Position numbers and translations under genes: made by a program. A stretch of DNA of 27,638 nucleotides. Source: an uncultured Roseiflexaceae bacterium (lineage in GTDB: Bacteria; Chloroflexota; Chloroflexia; Chloroflexales; Roseiflexaceae). Below are positions 1-7,629 of this stretch, piece by piece. The stretch spans positions 1-27,638 of the forward strand of contig CAIPUQ010000387.1 of the NCBI GenBank assembly GCA_903868295.1, in the 5' to 3' direction. Below the pieces are notes generated by a model. That model saw only the letters and a list, made by a program, of their open reading frames with translations, was not told the origin of the DNA and ran no database searches. Positions within the stretch are counted from its first letter, which is position 1, and the number at the start of each line of letters is the position of its first letter.

Positions 1-1782
1 CGCAAGGCGATGTGCAATATCACGAATTTTGCGACCTTGGATATACCGTAGATCGAGGATGGAAAAGAGCAGCGACTCGTTTGCGGTCAACGGGCTATCG
101 ACATCAGGTTTGAGCGTCTCGATAGCCTGTCGCAGGACCGCTTGCAATGCTTTCGGCGGCGGCAAACTCTGTTCTTCGCTGTAGCGCTTAACCGCTTTGA
201 GTGAGAGCAACGGGCTATCGGACAACTTTGGCCCACCCCAAAAGTGCGTCAGTGCATCCCGCACCAAACTCACGAAGTCCGGCAACAATGCCACATCGTC
301 GTCGAGTCCTTCGAGCGCTTCGGGAGTTGCCTGTTCAATGCGTGAACTCACTCGCTGCAGGGTAGACATTTCGGGCGCCATGCTCCGCAGCGTATCAAAC
401 AATCGTTGCTGTACTTGCACCATGACCAATGCATGTTCGATTTGGTGCGTCAATGTTTGGATGAGATGCGTCACATCCGCGTTCCGCGCATCGAAATTCC
501 AGTGCAATCCGAGCAACCCAATGATGCGTTGATCCGGATCACGAAGCAGTTGAAATCGATATCCATGTGCACGATACAACTCAGGATTGGGATGCTCAGC
601 CAATTCGGCTATCAGCGTTTCGAGTGGATGTGCTTCGCACAACTGACGTACCGAACGACGTGGACCGTAGAGCATCTTGATGCTGTATACGCCGAACTCA
701 TCCGGTGCAGCCACAAATGCAGATTCGCTCTGACTCGACGCACAAATGACGGTTAATGTGTTTTCGAGAAATCGTCGCAGATCCGCTTGGGTGAACGCAG
801 TGCGGGGTAAGGTGCGCAGATAATCGATTTCTTCTTGGTCACTGGCATAAATCAACGAATCAAGCAATGGTCGGATGCGGCTGACAAGGACCGGCATGAT
901 CACCGTCATCGCCATAATGCCAAACACACTCCATACATCAACGGGCAAACGACTCATCCTAGCGAAAATCGGAACGACCTGCAAAAAGAGGATGATGCTC
1001 ATACCGATGAATGGCCCATACAGCCACCAACGCACAAAATCATGCTTCACGATGCGATCAGGTTGTGCAGTACCGACAAATGTCGCACTATATGCAAGAA
1101 TCACCGTCAAAATACCCGCCACAGGGGCTGCTAACGTCGCGAGTGAAACCGCCACAAATCCGGGTAAACGATAATCTGTTGGCAACAACGACAACACGGG
1201 GAACGTCAGCAGCACAGGGCCATACCAGCCAACAACCATGTACCCGATCCGACGACGCAACCCGGGAGTCATCACCTCGCTCCGAAGCCGTAACAACATA
1301 ATCCATGAAACAGTGGTGAGGCTGAAAGCATACACTGCAATGAAAACAAACAACGGCTGCGGCGTCAATGCAGGTACGAGACCGGTACGAATAGGCAACG
1401 ACACAAACGTATCAGTTGTCAACCCGAGCAAAATGCCGACCGTCGCAATCGCATAGTTGACGATGGTAAGCGCGAGATTCGGCCGTCGTGAATTGAGTGA
1501 TGCGGTCAAACCGAAGACCATGTGGAGCAGACTCGCAGGGACCAACAAAATGCCGACCCACACCGACCGCAGGAGCAGTTCGATGACCGTGCTTTCATGT
1601 GCGAGTCGAATCAAAACGCTCGCCACGGAAACGACCACCACTGCGAACAACAAGGTTGTGAGCGCACGTGCTGTGGCAGCACCCCATGCGCGTATCGTCA
1701 TGTATGCACACAAAGAAAACGTCACTACCAATATGACGTTTCCCACCACACGATTAATGAGAATGAGATATTCGCCGTACAC
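1..1782 (-). CDS. Polytopic membrane protein with sigma-70-region-4-like HTH, partial at left edge
   Basis: An unbroken frame of 594 codons runs off the left end of the window, so the C-terminus is missing. About the first 300 residues form roughly nine hydrophobic segments, resembling the 7TM N-terminal region found on bacterial sensor kinases. A soluble region of about 250 residues follows; it may be GAF-like (it contains LLGLHWNF near the middle), but I do not recognise it firmly. The last visible residues, LRYIQGRKIRDIAHRLA, look like the start of a sigma-70 region 4 or LuxR-type helix-turn-helix. No histidine kinase motif is visible. The GTG start at 1782 is chosen because an AGAGGTGA-like ribosome site lies just upstream and an in-frame stop lies eight codons before it. 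The gene begins 41 bases after the PH-domain gene and probably shares its transcript. A role as a membrane-bound sensor-regulator is inference. Confidence 0.72.
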   Translation of the reverse strand, partial: MYGEYLILINRVVGNVILVVTFSLCAYMTIRAWGAATARALTTLLFAVVVVSVASVLIRLAHESTVIELLLRSVWVGILLVPASLLHMVFGLTASLNSRRPNLALTIVNYAIATVGILLGLTTDTFVSLPIRTGLVPALTPQPLFVFIAVYAFSLTTVSWIMLLRLRSEVMTPGLRRRIGYMVVGWYGPVLLTFPVLSLLPTDYRLPGFVAVSLATLAAPVAGILTVILAYSATFVGTAQPDRIVKHDFVRWWLYGPFIGMSIILFLQVVPIFARMSRLPVDVWSVFGIMAMTVIMPVLVSRIRPLLDSLIYASDQEEIDYLRTLPRTAFTQADLRRFLENTLTVICASSQSESAFVAAPDEFGVYSIKMLYGPRRSVRQLCEAHPLETLIAELAEHPNPELYRAHGYRFQLLRDPDQRIIGLLGLHWNFDARNADVTHLIQTLTHQIEHALVMVQVQQRLFDTLRSMAPEMSTLQRVSSRIEQATPEALEGLDDDVALLPDFVSLVRDALTHFWGGPKLSDSPLLSLKAVKRYSEEQSLPPPKALQAVLRQAIETLKPDVDSPLTANESLLFSILDLRYIQGRKIRDIAHRLA

Positions 1783-1823
1783 GTAGTCACCTCTTCGGTT
1801 CTCTCACCGAACGCAGACGGGAA

Positions 1824-2741
1824 CTATGCCCCGACAATCATGATGACCGCGACACAAAAGAGAATTTGAACGACGACAGATGCTCCTTGGAGCATGCGTG
1901 CAACGAGTTTTTCGTAGCGGAAGAAGACCAACGCACCGAATAAATTCACGAGCGTCACGCCGAACGCTGCTAACGGCAAGAAAAACACTTGGTGACGGGC
2001 ACGGAGCTCTGACACACCACCTACCGCGTCAAATCGCATTTCGACTTCCGTGGGCAATACGGGGTAATACCACGCGAGCAACCCAACAGCGATGATGTTG
2101 ACAACGAGTGCAAGCACCAACAGATAAATACTGCTTACATCGTTCCAGAAAGGCGTGTTGAACCAAGGTCCATGAATGACTTCGATTGTGTGTTGTTTGG
2201 TAGCGCCCAAATGGCGTCGTTGCTCGAGTTCTTGGACGAACAGTTCGATTTCTTCGGGAGAAATAGCATATGTCCCGAGGTGTGTCACGATAAAAATACA
2301 CCGGCTCGGCGGGATGGTACTGCGCACCATGACAGCAACCGAGTCACTCGAAACACCCGTCCCCCAATAACACCCAATCCCCTGGATAATCGGCACAGGC
2401 AGCCCATCGACACGCACACCGAAATCCAGACGCAGGATATCTTCGAGAGGAACCATTTCTTGGTTCCCGAGTGAACCGATGTACACCACATTACGGTCGA
2501 GACCGTACCACAACGTGACCACACGCAAAAAACGCATCCACGAAGTCCCTGCGAGAAAGAGCATCAGCAGGAACCCGAGGAAGCGGAGAAAGAAATCCAA
2601 ATCAATGGACCAGTTTAGCGATGCGCCGCTAAATCGTTGAGCGCACAACCACCCAAAAAACAGGCTCCCGCCACTGAAGACCAACGCAAGAGCGAGAGCC
2701 AACCAACGTCCCGCAGAGGGGAACGGCTTCCATCTACGCAT
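1824..2741 (-). CDS. PH-domain membrane protein with DUF1648-like C-terminal part
   Basis: This is a 305-residue integral membrane protein of unknown function. Two membrane segments near residues 10-60 precede a beta-rich region at about 60-170 that resembles the bacterial PH domain of short membrane proteins. A third membrane segment follows near 195-220. Directly after it comes LPTEVEMRFDAVGGV, which fits the DUF1648 signature (LPxxVPxHFdxxG). Two more membrane segments finish the protein. The frame is open up to a GTG at 2759, but the AAGGAG at 2748-2753 lies inside that extension, six bases before the ATG at 2741, so the ATG is the likely start. A perfect 16-bp hairpin separates it from the upstream isomerase gene, and the partial sensor gene follows. 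The domain calls are from remembered motifs, with moderate confidence. Confidence 0.75.
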   Translation of the reverse strand: MRRWKPFPSAGRWLALALALVFSGGSLFFGWLCAQRFSGASLNWSIDLDFFLRFLGFLLMLFLAGTSWMRFLRVVTLWYGLDRNVVYIGSLGNQEMVPLEDILRLDFGVRVDGLPVPIIQGIGCYWGTGVSSDSVAVMVRSTIPPSRCIFIVTHLGTYAISPEEIELFVQELEQRRHLGATKQHTIEVIHGPWFNTPFWNDVSSIYLLVLALVVNIIAVGLLAWYYPVLPTEVEMRFDAVGGVSELRARHQVFFLPLAAFGVTLVNLFGALVFFRYEKLVARMLQGASVVVQILFCVAVIMIVGA

Positions 2742-2764
2742 TGCATGCTCCTTCAGCACAAGAT

Positions 2765-2800
2765 ATCAGAGAGGCAACGTCACGACGTTGCCTCTCTGAT
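2765..2800 (-). terminator. Perfect 16-bp hairpin between the isomerase and PH-domain genes
   Basis: Arms 2765-2780 and 2785-2800 pair over 16 bp without mismatch around a 4-base loop. The structure begins 6 bases after the isomerase stop codon. The minus-strand tail (ATCTTGTG) is only partly T-rich, so this may be a weak terminator, an attenuator or an RNA-stability element rather than a full terminator. Confidence 0.6.
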
Positions 2801-2806
2801 GTGGGA

Positions 2807-4255
2807 CTATGGCTGCTTCGTGGGGGTTGGGGTCATCGTGGGAGAAGGCGCTGGAACCGTCGCGGTTGCTGCGGGCTCTGGTGTATCGGTGGGATATCCA
2901 GCAAGCGCCGCGGTCGGAGCAATCGGTGCTTCGGTGGTTGGTGCAGGGACCGTCGTTTCGGTTGGTTGTACTGCATAGGTCACCGGGTACTTGCTCACCA
3001 AGGATGGCGCCCATTCTTCGAATGCGGCGGTACGAGCGGTTGCGAGCTGATCCTCGACGTTCGCCACGTTGATGCTGTCGAGCTTGATGATGTGCCAACC
3101 AAACGTCGTCTTGACGAGTTCAGGGCTCACCGCACCCTCGGCCAGTGCTATCGTTGCAGCAACATACTCGGGTGCAAACGTCGTACCAGCTACAGACCGA
3201 CCAGACTTGTCAAAGGCGTCCATTTTGCCATCTTTTTTGCGGCTGGTGAAATCCTCTGATTCGCTCGCAGCAGTAGTGGCAAAATCGGCTCCGCCTTGGA
3301 TTTTCGCCAGAAGGTCTAATGCTTTCGGCTTTTTGGCCTCAAACAACGCTGCAATCTCGGCTTCAGTGGCTTTCTCAGGCACATCAACACGGACGAGAAT
3401 GTGGCTTGTCTGATATCCCGTTGGCTCTGTAGAGGCAACGAAGCCTGCTTCAGGAACAAGCTTTGCCTTGACTGCTTCGATGAGGACCTGACGGCCGTAC
3501 TGCGAGCGTAATGCCTGTTGGAAATCTTCACGCGTCAATTTTGCAGTGATTCCGACTGCCTTCAGGCTTTCCACATAGTTCTTGTGGACTTGGTCCAGAA
3601 TAGGCGCAACCAGCGAACCCGCTTTGGCAACATCAGGAGAAGCAGTCGGGGCGCCTTGGGTTGGTCGTCTCGTCATTGTTGGTTGCTTGCCACCGGGTGT
3701 AGCAGTAGGCCCTTCTGGGGTAGCATCCGCAGCCGGTGCGCCACCAAAAACTTGGCCATAATCACGGATAAATGCTTGATCTGCCATCCCAGCATCGGCC
3801 GTAATTTGGAATTGTTCGGCAGCAGCCTTCTCGAGCATTACACGGTCAACCCACTGCTGCACAATCGTCCCATCGGGCTCGTTGGTGACAGACAGCGCGG
3901 TAACTTCGGTTTCGAGATAGGGGTTCTGCTGTTGGAACCGTTCCGCAAACTGCCCACCGAACGCTGCCAACAACACATTTTGTGCGATTTGTGACGCCAG
4001 GTTCAGTCGCTTTTCGGTCACGTAGCTCGAACGTGTCAACGTCTGGCCGGCAGCCGTTGCAACACTCCGAGACGGAACGAACACACGGTCATACAATACG
4101 CCCGAAACAGTAGCGACGACCGAGATAATAATTGCAGAAAACGTGGTGATGAGCACTAAACGACGTCGGCGCTCTTCGCGACCGCGTCGGGAATGATCTC
4201 GATTATGAGCCACACGACGTGCTTGTTCGCGGACTTCGTCCTTCGACTGCGTCAT
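2807..4255 (-). CDS. Membrane-anchored parvulin-type peptidyl-prolyl cis-trans isomerase
   Basis: This 482-residue PrsA/SurA-like foldase is predicted to catalyse proline isomerisation in exported proteins. An Arg-rich cytoplasmic N-terminus leads into one membrane segment at about residues 33-55, with no lipobox Cys, so the protein looks like a membrane-anchored extracytoplasmic chaperone. A SurA_N-like helical region is interrupted by a Thr/Pro/Gly-rich insert at about 172-208. The parvulin domain covers about 282-395, starting at TSHILVRVDV and ending at FGWHIIKLDSI. The tail from about 430 is rich in Thr, Pro and Ala and is probably disordered or wall-spanning. The start is the ATG at 4255, preceded by an AAAGGA ribosome site; the longer open frame to 4291 runs into the rpsR terminator hairpin. 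It lies 77 bases downstream of rpsR and may be expressed by readthrough. Confidence 0.87.
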   Translation of the reverse strand: MTQSKDEVREQARRVAHNRDHSRRGREERRRRLVLITTFSAIIISVVATVSGVLYDRVFVPSRSVATAAGQTLTRSSYVTEKRLNLASQIAQNVLLAAFGGQFAERFQQQNPYLETEVTALSVTNEPDGTIVQQWVDRVMLEKAAAEQFQITADAGMADQAFIRDYGQVFGGAPAADATPEGPTATPGGKQPTMTRRPTQGAPTASPDVAKAGSLVAPILDQVHKNYVESLKAVGITAKLTREDFQQALRSQYGRQVLIEAVKAKLVPEAGFVASTEPTGYQTSHILVRVDVPEKATEAEIAALFEAKKPKALDLLAKIQGGADFATTAASESEDFTSRKKDGKMDAFDKSGRSVAGTTFAPEYVAATIALAEGAVSPELVKTTFGWHIIKLDSINVANVEDQLATARTAAFEEWAPSLVSKYPVTYAVQPTETTVPAPTTEAPIAPTAALAGYPTDTPEPAATATVPAPSPTMTPTPTKQP

Positions 4256-4290
4256 GCTCGTCCTTTCTGATACATCCGATATCAAAGACA

Positions 4291-4317
4291 AGTGCGGTGC
4301 GTGAAACGCACCGCACT
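4291..4317 (-). terminator. Intrinsic terminator after rpsR
   Basis: Twelve-bp perfect arms (4291-4302 and 4306-4317) surround a 3-base loop. On the minus strand the stem is followed by the T-rich TTGTCTTTG. It is placed to end the rpsF-rpsR transcript, though some readthrough into the isomerase gene is likely because I see no separate promoter for that gene. Confidence 0.75.
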
Positions 4318-4332
4318 GTGAAACCGCACACG

Positions 4333-4599
4333 TTAGCTGCGCGTGGTCGAACCGACAAAGGACATCAATGCCATCTGTCGCGCACGCTTAATGGCAACAG
4401 TCAACGAACGCTGATGCTTTGCACAGGTCCCAGAACGACGTCGTGGCAAAATCTTGCCGCGTTCTGACACGAAACGCTGCAAACGCTTCAAATCTTTGTA
4501 ATCGACAGTGCCGATTTGATCTACACAGAAAATGCAGACTTTGCGGCGCCCGCCAAACTTACGGCGCTGGGCTGGAGCGCGACGATTATCTTCAGTCAT
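4333..4599 (-). CDS. rpsR: 30S ribosomal protein S18
   Basis: This is an 88-residue small-subunit protein that pairs with S6 on the platform of the 30S particle. The family core VDYKDLKRLQRFVSERGKI is present, followed by a conserved basic stretch (RRRSGTCAKHQRSLTVAIKRAR). Cys pairs at C22/C25 and C59 with H62 fit the zinc-binding (C+) form of S18. The length is slightly above the usual 75-85 residues. It lies 23 bases after rpsF, so the two are certainly cotranscribed. In many bacteria ssb sits between rpsF and rpsR; it is absent here. Confidence 0.97.
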   Translation of the reverse strand: MTEDNRRAPAQRRKFGGRRKVCIFCVDQIGTVDYKDLKRLQRFVSERGKILPRRRSGTCAKHQRSLTVAIKRARQMALMSFVGSTTRS

Positions 4600-4622
4600 G
4601 GTTCACCTCTCCGGTACGCTGA

Positions 4623-5009
4623 TTATGCTTGTGGTGCTTCTGCTTCGGCTGCTGGGGCTACTGCTGGACGTACTTCGACGTTGGTCAGCATGTAACGCAG
4701 GATCGAGTCATTCAACTTCAAGACGCGTTCGAGCTCACGAATCTGCAACGTTGGCAACGTGCAGTTCACGAGGACGTAGTAGCCTTCATTGAAGACACGG
4801 CGGCTTGCTTCACCTTCAGCGTACTCACGCATTGGGTAGGCGAACTTGCGACGGCCCCATGGGGCAGTCTGCTGCACGGAGTTCGATGAACCCCCCACTG
4901 CAGCGATGGACTGTGATACACGCTCTACCGTTGCTGCAATTTCTTCTTCCGAAGAACGCAGGGGCGAGACGATGAACAACAGCTCGTAGTCACGTTTGCG
5001 ATCGCGCAT
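4623..5009 (-). CDS. rpsF: 30S ribosomal protein S6
   Basis: This 128-residue protein forms the heterodimer with S18 on the 30S platform. The start MRDRKRDYELLFIVSP, the central GRRKFAYPM and the NEGYYVLVNC strand are typical of S6. A short Ala/Glu-rich tail follows the fold. The frame is open upstream to 5147, but the ATG at 5009 has a strong ribosome site (GAGGAGTAACA) and matches the family's N-terminus. It is the first gene of the minus-strand unit, with a clear promoter about 85 bases upstream and a 22-bp near-perfect palindrome in its leader. Confidence 0.96.
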   Translation of the reverse strand: MRDRKRDYELLFIVSPLRSSEEEIAATVERVSQSIAAVGGSSNSVQQTAPWGRRKFAYPMREYAEGEASRRVFNEGYYVLVNCTLPTLQIRELERVLKLNDSILRYMLTNVEVRPAVAPAAEAEAPQA

Positions 5010-5040
5010 TGTTACTCCTCTGGAGATGCCCCGCTCAGAG

Positions 5041-5062
5041 CTGCTTCTTGCGCAAGGAGCAG
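5041..5062 (-). promoter_or_regulatory. 22-bp near-perfect palindrome in the rpsF leader
   Basis: Arms 5041-5051 and 5052-5062 are inverted copies with one mismatch and no spacer. The element lies downstream of the predicted start of transcription and 31 bases before the rpsF ATG. It could form a leader hairpin for autoregulation by S6:S18 or be a protein-binding site. I could not confirm the CCG-containing bulge of the known S6:S18 leader motif. Confidence 0.45.
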
Positions 5063-5095
5063 ATGGTGGAGCAGAAGAAAGATTCCCAAGTAACA

Positions 5096-5124
5096 AGTAT
5101 AACAAAGCTGATGGATATGTGCAA
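5096..5124 (-). promoter_or_regulatory. Sigma-70-type promoter of rpsF-rpsR
   Basis: On the minus strand a TTGCAC -35 (5119-5124) and a TATACT -10 (5096-5101) are separated by exactly 17 bases. Transcription would start near 5089, giving a leader of about 80 bases. Confidence 0.75.
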
Positions 5125-5156
5125 ATACGGGGATTCGAGCACTCCATAACTCGCTG

Positions 5157-5165
5157 TGCTACACT
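5157..5165 (+). promoter_or_regulatory. Possible extended -10 promoter of priA
   Basis: TGC directly before TACACT gives an extended -10 element. No good -35 hexamer is visible at normal spacing. A start near 5172 would leave a short leader before priA. Confidence 0.35.
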
Positions 5166-5185
5166 GAATCATTCAACGCATCCCA

Positions 5186-7621
5186 ATGCAGGAACACACT
5201 GTGTCGCACGATCAGCATCACACGCAATATGTCCGGGCAATAACAGTTATTTCACATGGGCATGGACAGTCTGGCGTAGAACGCCCGTATCAAATCAACG
5301 GACCGGACACGGTGCATGTCGGTCGCATCATTTCTGTGGTCGCAGGCAATACTGCGTTTTCTGCCGTCGTCGTTGCGGTCAGTGCACGTGCAGAATCCCA
5401 CCAATACCACGCTGCCGATCACGCAGTGTGCACACCATATGCGCTCACACCGCTTCAACTGACACTCATACGGTGGATTGCAAATCATTATGTGACCACC
5501 GTTGAGCATGTCCTCAGTCTGTATATTTCGCGGACTATGTTCCCCGCACCGACCCACACATGGAGGGCAACCGACAGCGGTATTACTGCTGATCTCGGAA
5601 CAGTGCGCCAGGACGAACGCGGCGTGCTGTATCAGTTGCGGCGCCACGGCACACATACGACCAAAGAATTGTTGGCGACACTCGCAGTTACCGCCTCTGC
5701 GCTGACGAAAATCCTCGACCGGCTATCGCAACGCGGCTATGTACAGCTGCAACTCCAATTCGCAAAGATACCGCAACGAAAAGCCGCCACACCGAATGCA
5801 GTGACGCTCAATCGTACCCAACTCGCGGCCGCACAGCCATGGATTCTGCGCTCCACAAAGCGTGCCAGCCTCGCTGCACTGTGCAGTGCCACAACCGAAT
5901 CGCCGATCCCCGTTGCAACACTCGGCGGCTACGCCGCAATCAAAGACTTCATCGCACAGGGGATTCTGTTGCGTTCAGAACCACCGGTACCGCTCCCAAG
6001 CCCCCCGGTCGCACTGACATCATCGCAACTCGCAGTTGTGACACAGATTGCCTCACACATTGAAAAAAACTCCTACGCACCATTTCTTTTGCACGGTGTC
6101 ACAGGAAGTGGGAAGACAGAAGTCTACTTTGCACTCATCGAACACTGTATTGCACACAATCTCCAAACGTTGGTACTTATACCCGAGATTGCGCTGACTA
6201 CACAAATCGCTGAACGATTTGAGCGTCGGTTCCCCAGCCAGATAAGCGTCATCCACGGTGACATTCACCTCGCGGACCGTCACACGGGTTGGACCAATGC
6301 TGCCAACGGCAACACCGCAGTGGTGCTCGGACCCCGTTCGGCACTCGCTGTGCCGATACCCCGACTCGGGCTGATTATCGTCGACGAAGAACACGATGGC
6401 TCGTACAAATCCGACAAATCACCACCCATTCACGCACGTGACACTGCGTTGGTGTATGCACGCTATGCAGGGATCCCGATTGTCCTTGGGAGTGCAACCC
6501 CATCGGTTGAAATGATGTATGCCTGTCAAAACAACGCAGTGACCTACCTGCAATTGCATGACCGTGTAGGTTCGAGTGGCACCATGCACCAGCGGCCACC
6601 GATACGCATTGTCGATATGCGTGGCGCAGCATGCGCAGATAGCCACGGCCTGATAAGCACCGTCCTCCACGAACGCATCACCGCAACGCTGGAAGGTGGT
6701 GCACAAGTTATGCTGCTGCTTAATCGGCGCGGTGCAAGTGGCAGCCGTATCTGCCGGAACTGCGGGACCGTGGCACAGTGCCCACGCTGCAGCAGCCCAC
6801 TTATCGGGCATGGTACAACGCGGGATGCAGTCGCCGTGTGTCACACCTGTGGATATCAACGTGCGCAAACAACGCATTGCCCATCGTGCTTCCACGGCGA
6901 ATTTCTCGATATCGGGAGCGGAACACAACGTGTTGTTCAGGTACTGCGTACATTGTTCCCTGCGACACCTATTCTCCAATGGGACCGCGACACGACCGAT
7001 TCAGCCCGTGCACATGCGGCAATGCTGTCAGAAATACACAAACACCAAGCAGCAATTATCGTCGGGACACAGATGATTGCCAAAGGGCTTGATCTCGAAC
7101 GCGTAAAATTGGTAGGTGTTGTGAATGCAGATTTGGCGTTGCATCTGCCGGACTTCCGGGCAACCGAACGAACGTATCAATTATTGACCCAAGTTGCCGG
7201 ACGGGCCGGGCGCAGAGCCGGTGAGGCATCCGTCATTTTTCAAAGCTATACGCCTGACAACTACGCAATACAATGTGCTGCTCGGTATGACGACGAAGAA
7301 TTCTACCGCCGTGAGCTTGCATTTCGCGACTACATGGGCTATCCACCTTTTCAACGAATGACCAAACTGACGTGGCGTCACACCCACGAAGCACAGTGTC
7401 GTGAACGTGCACAACAAGAAGCTGCATCAATCGCTGCCCTACTGGAGAAAGACTTCCCATCGGTACGAACAATCGGACCATCACCGGCGTTTTTTTATAA
7501 AGTTCGTGATCGTTATCATTGGCAGTTACTCATCGTCGGTTCACAGGTACGGTCAGCACTGTCGGCCATCAAATCGCTTCACCATGCTATACTCGACGTG
7601 GATCCTGTTTCAACGTTATAA
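5186..7621 (+). CDS. priA: Primosomal protein N' (replication restart helicase PriA)
   Basis: This 811-residue superfamily 2 helicase reloads the replisome at stalled forks. The N-terminal DNA-binding part (about 1-120) is followed by a winged-helix region (about 140-270). The helicase core shows Walker A GVTGSGKT at 304-311, DEEH at 400-403, GSATPS at 435-440 and GTQMIAKGLD at 627-636. Between the helicase lobes all eight zinc ligands are present as four CxxC pairs: 523/526, 532/535, 552/555 and 565/568. The length is normal. The start is uncertain: the ATG at 5186 has no ribosome site, whereas a GTG at 5201 has AGGA at a good distance, so the protein may be five residues shorter. The cation-efflux gene starts 9 bases after its stop. 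Confidence 0.95.
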   Translation: MQEHTVSHDQHHTQYVRAITVISHGHGQSGVERPYQINGPDTVHVGRIISVVAGNTAFSAVVVAVSARAESHQYHAADHAVCTPYALTPLQLTLIRWIANHYVTTVEHVLSLYISRTMFPAPTHTWRATDSGITADLGTVRQDERGVLYQLRRHGTHTTKELLATLAVTASALTKILDRLSQRGYVQLQLQFAKIPQRKAATPNAVTLNRTQLAAAQPWILRSTKRASLAALCSATTESPIPVATLGGYAAIKDFIAQGILLRSEPPVPLPSPPVALTSSQLAVVTQIASHIEKNSYAPFLLHGVTGSGKTEVYFALIEHCIAHNLQTLVLIPEIALTTQIAERFERRFPSQISVIHGDIHLADRHTGWTNAANGNTAVVLGPRSALAVPIPRLGLIIVDEEHDGSYKSDKSPPIHARDTALVYARYAGIPIVLGSATPSVEMMYACQNNAVTYLQLHDRVGSSGTMHQRPPIRIVDMRGAACADSHGLISTVLHERITATLEGGAQVMLLLNRRGASGSRICRNCGTVAQCPRCSSPLIGHGTTRDAVAVCHTCGYQRAQTTHCPSCFHGEFLDIGSGTQRVVQVLRTLFPATPILQWDRDTTDSARAHAAMLSEIHKHQAAIIVGTQMIAKGLDLERVKLVGVVNADLALHLPDFRATERTYQLLTQVAGRAGRRAGEASVIFQSYTPDNYAIQCAARYDDEEFYRRELAFRDYMGYPPFQRMTKLTWRHTHEAQCRERAQQEAASIAALLEKDFPSVRTIGPSPAFFYKVRDRYHWQLLIVGSQVRSALSAIKSLHHAILDVDPVSTL

Positions 7622-7629
7622 GGCTTTGT

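Noticed and set aside
88..220. 13-base direct repeat CAACGGGCTATCG at 88-100 and 208-220
   Set aside because: Both copies lie in the same coding frame region and encode the short similar peptide DSPL. This is probably chance; there are only two copies and no array structure.
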